From positions 247,441,803 through 247,505,802 of the forward strand of contig OV884059.1 of NCBI GenBank assembly GCA_930367215.1: a DNA stretch of 64,000 nt. Direction: 5' to 3'. The position numbers and the translations under genes are program-made. Below are positions 20,068 through 29,856 of this stretch, in pieces. The stretch is from Pollenia angustigena (Eukaryota > Arthropoda > Insecta > Diptera > Polleniidae). The notes beneath the pieces were generated by a model. It had not been told where the DNA came from, ran no database searches, and saw only the letters and a program-made list of their open reading frames with translations. Position 1 is the stretch's first letter, and each line of letters begins with the position of its first letter.

Positions 20068-20911
20068 CACACAGAAAAAAATCAAGTTAAAAACGTCGAA
20101 AACAAGGTTGATTTAAATTTTTTCGGTGGTGATTTTGCTTCATACGGGTTTCATGTTAATTCAACCTGATTTTACAATAACTGCAAACAACATTTTTTTC
20201 TTTTGATATAACTATAATTCATGTTAATTTAACATTGCAGTAAAGTTAGAGCAAAATGTAATTTATATTGAAATAACAATCGGAATCACGTTGAATGAAA
20301 GTTATTTCCAGTTGAAACAACGTGAATTTCATGTAGAATCAAATGGGTTTGAGTGTATTTTAACAGTGTGAAGAAGCTTCAGACAACATTTGCATTTATG
20401 TAAGAATAATTCAAAACCCTGTAACACATGTTTCACTTATTTTGTATTCTCCTTTGTTAACAGAAGCATCAGCAGAATCGCCCGATATGGTCATCATTCT
20501 ACTTTGAAAACTTGATGTACTATTTAAATAAACAATTTTAATTAAAAGAATACGGGAATTGTCTTCTTTTTATAACATATTTTAAAAGTGAAAATAAAAA
20601 ATGTACATAATTAAGTAGGTATGCATGTTAATTTAACAAGATAAACTTTTTATTTTAATACAAAACAGGTTTTTATGGGTTCAATATTGAATCCAGATTT
20701 ATTTATATTTTAATATTTTTTATTTTTTTATTTTTTTAACAGTGAATAATATTAAATAAACGTAATTTTAGGTTATTTTGATATTTTTTATTAAAAATTA
20801 ATATGAAATAATGATAAATTTAAGTAAAGGGCATAATTTTTCTGAAATTTAACATGATTCTCAATCAACATTTTTCCATGTTAATTTTACATTGGTATTT
20901 TTTTCTGTGTG
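20068..20911 (-). mobile_element. CACACAGAAAAAAAT element, copy 1 (844 bp)
   Basis: The ends CACACAGAAAAAAAT and ATTTTTTTCTGTGTG are inverted. The interior is almost the exact reverse of copy 2 (28871-29712) and closely related to copy 3 (34023-34836). Many GTTAATTTAACATG-like palindromic words lie inside. There is no ORF, so it is non-autonomous. TSD uncertain; TG lies on both sides. Confidence 0.75.
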
Positions 20912-21080
20912 TGTGAAAGCAGAATGAATGAATATTTATTTAGTTGACTTGCAAAAGTCCAACAAGAAACACAAGTTGATTTAGATGATGACATCCACTT
21001 TACAGAATCATTGGGCAGAAAGTTCGGACGATGGATGCTTAAATTTTATCTTGTATACCATGAGGCAGATACGTGTGTAT

Positions 21081-21268
21081 CAGAGCTGTGTAAGATTGCA
21101 ATCTATTTAATTGTAGTCATATTCACGTTAATAATTGCTAACTTTTGATTGAATTCTAAATCGTAAATTGATTGTAAGATTTCAAATTGATTTTACTTGA
21201 TTGCGCTCAAATTTGAATGAAATCACTTTGATTTCAATACCAAGCGATTGCAGATTTTTACAGCACTG
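21081..21268. mobile_element. Small MITE with CAGAGCTGTG / CAGTGCTGTA ends
   Basis: The left end CAGAGCTGTGTAAGATTGCAA and the inverted right end (GATTGCAGATTTTTACAGCACTG region) pair imperfectly. The interior is rich in GATTGC/TTGATT words. TSD not visible. Confidence 0.5.
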
Positions 21269-22846
21269 ATATGTCGGAGCAAGCAATTAGTAAATAAATC
21301 AGAAATAATAAAAAAACTCTAAATTTTTTTTTTATTTTAAGAGATATTTCGAAATTCTACGGAATTCTTTTTAATCACAAAACTTTTCCTTATTGACAAA
21401 TGCGAACTTTGCTGACAAAGATTTGGAGTATTCTTTACAGAACTTTATGTTCTGGTTGAACTAAATCCGCGTTTGAATTATAATAAACCTTTTTGTGCTA
21501 TCCTCACACCTTAAGTTGAACAATTAAATTAATTAACCTCCCCCTACGTTTTTTATAAAGGCGTTTACGTTCTTCTTTCCTTCCGTTTAATAGGAAAAAA
21601 GTAAATTAATGAAAAAGCAAACAAAATAAAAACAACACTTAACATTTGCAGCAATCAAATAAAAATTAAATACCGTAATTTTTAATGAATACAATAAAAC
21701 AAAAACGAAAAATACGAGTGAAAAATAATTGTTAACAATAAGTGAATGTTGTATTTACGACGAATGAGCCAACGAAACGTGCGATGTTCGAGCAACAATA
21801 AACGCTTTTTTATTTTTTTTTCTCTGTTTTCCTCCAACTGAACTAAAGATTCTAAAGCTAAAAACAAAAGAATGCAAGTCCTTCACAGTCTCCTCCGCAC
21901 ATACAAAAGACATACATATGTACATACATGCACGTATTGTGTTCATATGCATGTGTGTGTGTGTGTGTATTAGTGTGGCCCCTAAATCATCATCATCATA
22001 TCATATATATTATTTCTAAAGCACTTTTTTTGTCGGTTGCAAATATCTCCTATACCACCGCATCAAATTTAATGAATGATATCTCATTTTAAAGCTTATT
22101 TCTAACACTAATGACGAAAAATAATTAGAAATTGAAAATTAATTATTTTCATCTTATGTTACAAAAATGACAACTAACGGTGCGAAATATTCGCACGGGT
22201 CATCTAGTGTAGTTTTAATTCTCCTTCAAAAAAGAAGCTTAGGGAAAATCGGAAAGATCTTTAAAATTCTTTAATGATAAATTTGTTGAGAATTTTTTTG
22301 ATTTAGTTTTTTAAATCAATAAAATTGATTATTTTCAAATTTTTTTGTAAAATTTATATTTTATATTGGATAATTTTTTTAATAAAAATATACCTATCGG
22401 GAAAAACTTAATTTCCGCGTATGCATTTTTGAAAAAAAAAAATCTGGCAACATTTCTCAAAATATTCGATTGAAGAAGAACTCCACTGCTTCCAACTCAA
22501 TGAAAAATTCATAGCCATTTCGAAAGGACTGATTTACAATAGGAGGGGCTGAAAAACAAACGGAAAAATTAAATAAAAAAAATTTTAATTTTTAATAAAA
22601 AGTTTCTTGTTTTATTTGATTGGATACTTAACATTATCTTTCGGTAAATAAAGGGCAGATTGAGGTCGTTATATCGGTCTTAATTTTAGAAAAGTGATAA
22701 AGTATCAAATGTGAACGACCGCATATAACTAAACTTTTTTTTGGTTTCCTCTTAGATTCTTAAGCCCTCCTTAATCTTGTTCTTCTGCAAGCAAGCTGGA
22801 ATTTCAAAGAAAGCTAAATTTATTCCGCATACGAAAGCATTACTAA
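21269..22846. other. AT-rich DNA, no gene seen
   Basis: Contains a GT tract at 21951-21968 and a CATCAT tract near 21988. Small ORFs lack domains. Confidence 0.45.
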
Positions 22847-22925
22847 AGGCTACTTTACGCTGTTAAACTTTGTATTAATACATGTAAAAAACTCAAGTAA
22901 TATGTAAAATGTGGTAGTGTGAATT

Positions 22926-23431
22926 AGAGGTCTGCTTTGAATAATTAACTTGTTTGCCTTTACTCAAAGTGCACAACATTTACTCAAATATAAAACATTC
23001 AAAAATATAAGAAAAGAGTAAGCCATATACAAAAATAAGAGAGAATGAATTGAATACAAAACTTGTTTACTGTAAATGAATTTGAGAGTCATTGATAAAT
23101 AACAAAACAGTGGAATGACCCGTTAGAGAGAGCAAGTTTACAAAAAACATTCGAATAATTTTTGAATAATTTGAATGTGCATACATTTATTTGAATACAT
23201 TGACATACTATGTGTGTAAGCTTGTGGCTTGTTTTATTTGCAAGAGTTAAGCTAACACATACAAACGAATTGTATAGGTACAGAAATTTTTATATTTGAA
23301 TATTTCATTCATTTAACTTGAGTTGACTGAATTGAATGAGTTTTTATTTGTTTTGTCTTTGGTTATTTTTTCATTTGTTTCGTTATTATTGGGTGCTCGA
23401 AATTGGTTTTTATTCATTCTTGCAGACCTCT
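22926..23431. mobile_element. 506-bp MITE with AGAGGTCTGC ends
   Basis: AGAGGTCTGC and GCAGACCTCT are perfect inverted ends. AGTGTGAATT lies on both sides (22916-22925, 23432-23441), an unusually long 10-bp TSD; a shared T next to the TIR could make it 11 bp. The homologous stretch of the 46-kb copy is uninterrupted, so the insertion is clear. The interior is rich in TTGAAT/ATTCAA words and has no ORF. Confidence 0.75.
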
Positions 23432-24021
23432 AGTGTGAATTCAATGTGTTATGAAATTGACAAGCATTGAGAAAAAAATTAACATCCCATACGACTTCAT
23501 GTATGATAGTGTGAATACTAGAGAGATTGATAATTCGACTTTTTTCAAAAATCGGTTTTCGAATATTCCGAATAGCTGCTATTTTGAAAAAATCGGTGTT
23601 CGGTTAAGCACTTTAGAAGTAACCGGTTAACCGGTTTTAATTCGAATACATAAAAATACAAAAATTAAAATATTTTACGATAAAATCCAAAAAAAGCGTG
23701 ACCAGTAAATTGATCAAACTAAAGGCCCAACCACAGTGTTCTTAAGTTGGCTTAAGCGAATGAGCGAATACATGTAAATTATATAAGGCAAACCATATTG
23801 AACTTAAGGAAACTTTTTGCTAAGTTTAATGAAGCTGTCATTTGCTTAAGCAAGGTGCGAATCTAATCGTACATTCCGTACGGAATCAAATGTTTTTTTA
23901 TTTTGTTTTTGTTTTCTTAAATACAATTGAGAGACTTTTTGTTAATTTTTGACAGTAGGTTAAGCAAGACTATGCATATTATGGTTGAGCCTTAAGGCTT
24001 TATTTTCAACAATTTAATTAA

Positions 24022-24505
24022 CTTCAAAAAGTAATTTAAATTTTTGGGAATACAAAATTTTAATTTCAAAAGATTTTGTCATTCGTGCTTAATTCTCAGT
24101 TTTTATTCTTGATAAAAACACTTGAAATTTATTGTTGATGGGATAAGCTATTCCTATGCGCATTTAACTGCTTGCTTAGGCCAGATCATCAGGAAACTAC
24201 ATCCATAAAGATTTTAGAAAAACTAAAGATATTAAACCAAATAAAACTGTTAAACGTATAAGACTTATAGCAACAGTTCTACTTGTAATAATATCAATTG
24301 AGAGAAACAATTAATGTTGAGAGAATTTCAACTAATTGTAGTGGGGAATGTAAGATGAGATAAACCCACTATTTATTGTTGATGTGTTTTGTTAAAACTT
24401 AAAACTTATCCCATCAACAATAAATTTCAAGTGTTTTTATCAAGAATAAAAACTGGGAATTAAGCACGAATAACAAAATCTTTTGAAGTTAAAATTTAAC
24501 TAACT
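24022..24505. mobile_element. Penelope-like repeat fragments in inverted arrangement
   Basis: The left arm (24022-24310) is the minus-oriented PLE block also seen at 1017-1400. The right arm (about 24400-24500) is its inverted partner, related to 4436-4500. A degenerate hammerhead core is present: TCATCAG at 24186-24192 is the reverse of CTGATGA, but the GAAA is TAAA and stem II is mismatched. No ORF lies between the arms. Confidence 0.7.
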
Positions 24506-24524
24506 TTATTTCTAAGATAATAAC

Positions 24525-24908
24525 TGAAGTACAGCCGCGAATAACGTTGTAAACGCCACATTTTGCAAAAACAGGTTTTTACTTGCAGATAACCGTTAAC
24601 CTTACTCTCTTACACAGTTTAAACATCAAACCAACCAAAACTATGCACCTTAACGCCTTCAAAATGGCGTACAAAGGGTCAGCCAGTGGAAGAACATTGC
24701 AAGTTACTAACAAAACGATGAAACCGAAATGGTTTTGCAGTGCGGAATAATGTTTTAAAAGCCTTTTGCATTAGTTTTTATTATCATTATTTTGAATAAT
24801 AGAAAAAAAATTTTAAAACAAATAATGCTGCCTGCCAAAAAACGTTTTTTTGCTCTCCTGAAAAATTATTATTTTGTTACTTAAAACGTTATTCGCGACT
24901 GTGCTTCA
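24525..24908. mobile_element. MITE with TGAAGTACAGCCGCGAATAACG ends
   Basis: TGAAGTACAGCCGCGAATAA (24525) and the inverted TTATTCGCGACTGTGCTTCA (ending 24908) differ at only two positions. Length 384 bp. No ORF; TSD not identified. Confidence 0.65.
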
Positions 24909-25026
24909 ATTTTAAAAAGCATTTGAAATACATGTATTTGAAATATATATATGTATTTGAAATACGTATTTAAAATACAAATATGTATTTTGTATTTGTA
25001 TTTGAAATACATGACGTGCAAGTATT

Positions 25027-25660
25027 TTGTATTTTAAATACATAAGAAGAAAGGCAAAGAATCCAAAACTTGCAATTTATACTTTAGAGGAAAATTACAA
25101 AAAACTTAAAATGACACCTGGAAATATCAGAAGTAGAAGCACCAGTAAAGAATACGATGATTTTGTTGTTTTCGTATATAGGGATGATGGTGAATCTAGG
25201 ACAGTGATAACCACTCCATAGACTCGCGAGCCAGTCAATAATCTTTTTTTCACACAGACACGATCGGCAATTCACATGTATATTGCAACTTTGTTCGTTT
25301 CAAAACATCAGACTATCATCAGTATCTGCGACCGCACACAAGCACATAATATCTTTGTGTGCGTGCGTTCGGGGCTTTCTTAATTCGGGGCTTGGTTATC
25401 ACTGATCTAGGACATCAAATTTGGAGTTGGAATTTGTCAGTTTCCTCAGTGACAAGAGCAAAGACATTATCGCTCTTGAAAGCTATCCAAATATAAAAAG
25501 AGTATTCACACAATTAAATACAACTTTGTGCTCATCAGGACCTGTAGAAATATTATTTTCTTCAGCAGGTTTTATTTATTCTTCAACAAGAAACTGTTTG
25601 TCTGATGCTACATTCAAAAATCTGATATTTATAAAAGGAAACATTTGTTTTGTTAATTAG
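25027..25660 (+). pseudogene. hAT transposase remnant (includes C-terminal dimerisation domain)
   Basis: Two stretches, 25027-25201 and 25405-25660, join when the 25202-25404 MITE and one TSD copy are removed. The second contains LSDKSKDIIALESYPNIKRV, FTQLNTTLCSSGPVEILFSS and NCLSDATFKNLIF. This matches the hAT dimerisation pattern (NT.L.SS.PVE.LFS...R..LS...F..L) in degenerate form. The earlier stretch has no clear motif. The catalytic region is absent. Confidence 0.75.
25202..25404. mobile_element. 203-bp hAT-type MITE (CAGTGATAACCA ends)
   Basis: CAGTGATAACCA and TGGTTATCACTG are inverted, apart from small internal differences. The exact 8-bp TSD ATCTAGGA is at 25194-25201 and 25405-25412. 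Its removal restores the surrounding hAT reading frame. Confidence 0.8.
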
Positions 25661-26296
25661 TTTTATCTAATGTATTTTTTGGTTTGAATAAAGATGGTGC
25701 ATTTCGTATTTTAAATACATACATACATTTACATGACGTAGAAGTATTTTGTATTTTAAATACATAACCTGAAAGTATTTTGTAATTTAAATACCGCAAA
25801 CCATGTAATTTGCCCAACACTGGTTGTAGCCAAACTTTAAGAAAACTAGTGGTTGTGTAGGACGTCAAACATTTCATAGGTGTGAACATAGCTTTAGAAT
25901 TTTTGAAAAACGTTTGTTTTAAAAATTATAGGAATTTAATAAATTATTATTTAAGATATTCTCAAAAATTTATTTTAAATGCGTTTTAATTTTAATTTGT
26001 GACATGATTAGCTACATGTCTATATGAAAAAGTAGACTTCAACCATATTTTTTAGAAGTTGCAAATAAAACCTCTTAGCCAGGATTATTTATTTCAATTT
26101 ATTTTGTTTCAGTATGATAGAAACGAATATTTGTATGAACATACTTTTTGTATGAATTATCTGTCATGTCGTCGATTACAACACAGTGCAGCACTAAAAT
26201 CTTGAGCCAATTGAGACCCCCAAAATCTGAAAGCTTATGATGGAAGAAGAAACACTCTAGCTGGGTTTTGCATTATTAGCTAAGGTTTTTTTTTAA

Positions 26297-26573
26297 TTCA
26301 TGTTTGAAGTTTTCGACTGGGGGTGTATTTAGTACAATTTTCAAAAACATGTACTGATTCTTAAGTCTATATCTTACTGTTTTGAGTAAGATGTTGTTGT
26401 TTTTTTCGATTTTATCTTAAGGTAAAATTTTTAGATCTGATGAAGAGCTTAAAATTTGCCGAAGAGAGACAAGCGATAACTCGAATAGTTCACGAGATAT
26501 AGACTTAAGAATCAGTGCATGTTTTTGAAAATTGTACTAAAATACACCCCCAGTCAAAAACTTCAAACATGAA
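26297..26573. mobile_element. Foldback MITE with about 78-bp arms and TTAA flanks
   Basis: The left arm starts TTCATGTTTGAAGTTTT and contains GGGGGTGTATTTAGTAC. The right arm is its near-exact inverse, ending CTTCAAACATGAA. TTAA is present at both outer edges (26293-26296, 26574-26577), as in piggyBac-type insertion. No ORF. Confidence 0.65.
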
Positions 26574-27252
26574 TTAAATGAAAAAAATGTGCTACTGTGC
26601 AATTTAAAACCTTCCATGACATTGTTTGTTTCCTTTAATTTTGTTTTAAGTTCTTGGTGTTTTAATAAACAAAACTGGTGAATTTTTCTATAGGTAGTTT
26701 AATCATGAAGATATGGACATTCCGTCCTCGGCAACACAACAGGCTAATATTTCACCCAATGATTAATTTTTGGCAGATTATATATGTAATTAAAAGAATT
26801 ATCTGCCGTCTCTTTAGAACTTGGAACGGAGTCAAGTTTTATTTGGCACAAATTAATGGCAAGCCTATGGACAAATTTAAGGTGATTAATAAGTCGTTAC
26901 GTCGATGCACGTTTGCAACTAATCATTTTAGGACCCTTCAGACACCTTATTTTGTCTTTTTAATCCCGTTCGAAATATCACATTCTTAATAAAAAGTTAA
27001 AGTTTGCCCAATATTCAATCAGAAAAAATATTTTACCAATATAACCGGTTTATTCCCTATTCGAAAAATTGACATTTTAAAATATACGACTTTGGCAAAA
27101 CTAAAGAATGCTAATCGTTCGATCTCTCTCGTGAATGCCAGCTGTAACGTTAAATTAGAGTTTTTGACAGTCGCAATAAAACTCATAAGACTTATATTTT
27201 ACAAAGTAAAATGGAAAACGTAAGTAAGATATGTGATAATGTAAAGTAGCCT

Positions 27253-28015
27253 TTAACAAATGTTTTACGATCACCACTATTTTTATTGATCAAAGCGCTT
27301 TTAACATTTTATTAATAACATACGATATTTTTTAGAAATAAAGTTTAGTAAATGAACAGACAGTAGTATAAAAAATATAAAAGTTGAATTAGTAAGTGGT
27401 TACGTTTTTTTTACGTCAAAAATGGTTACGTCAAAAATTATTTAAGATGTAAAGTTTGATATATGTTTTCCTCATAAAGACATTTTTTCTAATATGATTT
27501 TTAAAACATCGCTCCCCAGGTGTGTTTTGCTTAACAAGACCTCTGCTATTAACATCTTGTCGTATAATTTGAGGTAGGGAAAAACGAAACTTGCAACGAT
27601 TTTCTGTTAACTAAAACGTGCAATGTGACCAGTTCAGCTTTTAAAATTTTGTTTTGCATACAATTTTGTAAAAGTGTTATTGCTTAAGCAATCTACAAGT
27701 ATAGTAAAATATATAATAGAATTCAACGTTAAGTTACAGCCAAAGTGCGTATGTATTAGTTAGTTGTGTTATGAAAAAATTGAAATTTTTGTTTAAATTT
27801 AAAGCTAAAAAAAATAAGCTAGAAAATTATGTTTAAACTAACGATTTTTAAAAAAATTATGTATTTTTAACACACAAATTAATATTTTTAATTTTTACGA
27901 AAAGTTTTTCAATTTCAATGTTTTTCTTTTTTAAAGCAGCTAATTCCATTCATAGAAAAAGTTTGCTTCAGAAAAGAACGGCAGCCGAAAGCAAAAACCA
28001 ATGGGGCCTTATGAG
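27253..28015. other. AT-rich DNA, no gene seen
   Basis: No TIR pair, coding motif or RNA gene was recognised. Confidence 0.45.
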
Positions 28016-28407
28016 TAGGGATGCCAAACGGGAAATCCTGAATCCCGGTATTTTTCCAGATTGATAAATCCCGATTAATTAATAAAAATAAATCCCGGGA
28101 ATTTTCGGGATTTTCAATATATCAACTATTGTGTACGAAAATTTTCGTTTTTATTGAATCTTTATACTCTTAAAAAAAAACAAATTATTAAAAATTTATT
28201 TCAGTTGTATTTTTTAATTCTATAATTCTTATTTTTCGTTTAAAAAATATATGTTATATATATAATACCTTTTGAAAATTCATAAATAAATAAAAAGTGT
28301 TGTTTATTTTAAAATCCAAAACTCCAAAACTTCCGGAATTTCGGGATCGGGATTTTAAAGTTACGAATTACGGGATTTTCTAAAATCAATCCCGATTGGC
28401 ATCCCTA
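28016..28407. mobile_element. 392-bp hAT-type MITE (TAGGGATGCCAA ends)
   Basis: TAGGGATGCCAA and TTGGCATCCCTA are exact inverted ends. The exact 8-bp TSD CTTATGAG is at 28008-28015 and 28408-28415. The subterminal regions are packed with ATCCCGGGATTTCGGGAT-type words. The larger element at 52606-55166 belongs to the same family. Confidence 0.85.
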
Positions 28408-28787
28408 CTTATGAGTCTACTGGTAATTTCATAAAGAGCGTTTTTGATTGTCGACGAGCGCATTTATTGATCATAGAAAATTCCTCGCATGGTAGAATTT
28501 TTTACACAAAAGAGTTGCTAAAGGTTCATTCGATTATGGTATGACCAAAGATGAAAAAATTTTGTAATGCAACACAAAAATAGAAAAATATATTCACTTT
28601 TTATAAACTAGGAATTGAAGTAAGACGGATTAATGGACTCGTTTTGAGATATCCTTGTACCAGACGTACACTATTTCCTAAATCTTGTGGGCCGACCCAG
28701 GACATATGTATATAAGAGTGCTCCAAAAAATGAACTTGCGAATTTTGATAGACCTTCATCCCGCTGAAGTTTGAAGGTTCCTTTCTA

Positions 28788-29856
28788 AGTCCCAATTTAC
28801 ACTAGGGACATTTCTTGCCGGAAAGACGAGTTTGATGGCGAGGGGTCGAAAAGGTAGTGTGTGTAGTACACACACAGAAAAAAATACCCATGTAAAATTA
28901 ACATGGGAAAATGTTGATTGAGAATCATGTTAAATTTCAGAAAACATATGCCCTTTACTTAAATTTATCATTATTTCATATTAATTTTTAATAAAAAAAT
29001 ATCAAAATAACCTTAAATTACGTTTATTTAATATTATTCACTGTTAAAAAAATAAAAAAATAAAAATATTAAAATGTAAATAAATCTGGATTCAATATTG
29101 AACCCATAAAAACCTGTTTTGTATTAAAATCAAAAGTTTATCTTGTTAAATTAACATGCATACCTACTTAATTATGTACATTTTTTATTTTCACTTTTAA
29201 AATATGTTATAAAAAGAAGACAATTCCCGTATTCTTTTAATTAAAATTGTTTATTTAAATAGTACATCAAGTTTTCAAAGTAGAATGATGACCATATCGG
29301 GCGATTCTGCTGATGCTTCTGTTAACAAAGGAGAATACAAAATAAGTGAAACATGTGTTACAGGGTTGAATTATTCTTACATAAATGCAAATGTTGTCTG
29401 AAGCTTCTTCACACTGTTAAAATACACTCAAACCCATTTGATTCTACATGAAATTCACGTTGTTTCAACTGGAAATAACTTTCATTCAACGTGATTCCGA
29501 TTGTTATTTCAATATAAATTACATTTTGCTCTAACTTTACTGCAATGTTAAATTAACATGAATTATAGTTATATCAAAAGAAAAAAATGTTGTTTGCAGT
29601 TATTGTAAAATCAGGTTGAATTAACATGAAACCCATATGAAGCAAAATCACCACCGAAAAAATTTAAATCAACCTTGTTTTCGACGTTTTTAACTTGACT
29701 TTTTTCTGTGTGCATGCCTTACTGTACTGGACATTTTTTTCATTTCTCTTTCTTACTTTTACTTTTACTAATGGTTATATGTAAACGCTTCAGGTAAGAT
29801 TAAAAGAGAATTCAAAAAATGTCCGGCAAGAAATGTCCCTAGTGTAAATTGGGACT
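28788..29856. mobile_element. MITE with 34-bp AGTCCCAATTTACACTAGGG ends, split by a CACACAG element
   Basis: The first 34 bp (AGTCCCAATTTACACTAGGG onward to GCCGG) recur exactly inverted at 29823-29856. About 227 bp belong to this MITE; the rest is the 28871-29712 insertion. No ORF. Confidence 0.75.
28871..29712 (+). mobile_element. CACACAGAAAAAAAT element, copy 2 (842 bp)
   Basis: Same TIRs and interior as copy 1, opposite orientation, with only scattered base differences by eye. It lies inside another MITE, so this family moved after the AGTCCC MITE settled. Confidence 0.75.

Larger units (their letters stand above)
24909..25822 (+). mobile_element. hAT element remnant with GTATTTGAAATAC subterminal repeats
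   Basis: Dozens of GTATTT/AAATAC words lie at 24927-25043 and 25705-25795. The right end is TTGCCCAACACTG (25810-25822), the CAGTGTTGGGCAA TIR seen in several hAT families. The left TIR is missing, so it is 5' truncated. A transposase tail lies inside, split by a small MITE. Confidence 0.65.
23519..27130. mobile_element. hAT-type element carrying several later insertions
   Basis: The left end TAGAGAGATTGATAATTCGA and right end ATCGTTCGATCTCTCTC pair through AGAGAGAT. The flanks GTGAATAC (23511-23518) and GTGAATGC (27131-27138) match at 7 of 8. Palindromic AACCGGTTAACCGGTT words lie near the left end and ATAACCGGTTTAT near the right. Inside are a PLE fragment, two MITEs and a hAT remnant. Confidence 0.65.
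22847..27252. mobile_element. Split MITE of the AGGCTA family, host of a nested cluster
   Basis: The ends AGGCTACTTTAC (22847) and GTAAAGTAGCCT (27252) are perfect inverted copies. The outer sequences match the uninterrupted 352-bp copy at 46396-46747: CTTTGTATTAATACATGT and CAAGTAATATG on the left, TTTTTGACAGTCG and ACTCAT on the right. Only about 300 bp belong to this MITE; the rest is two later insertions, 22926-23431 and 23519-27130. Confidence 0.75.

Noticed and set aside
26678..26989. 103-codon plus-strand ORF
   Set aside because: It sits inside the nested element cluster, has no motif I recognise and has no splice or start context to support a gene.
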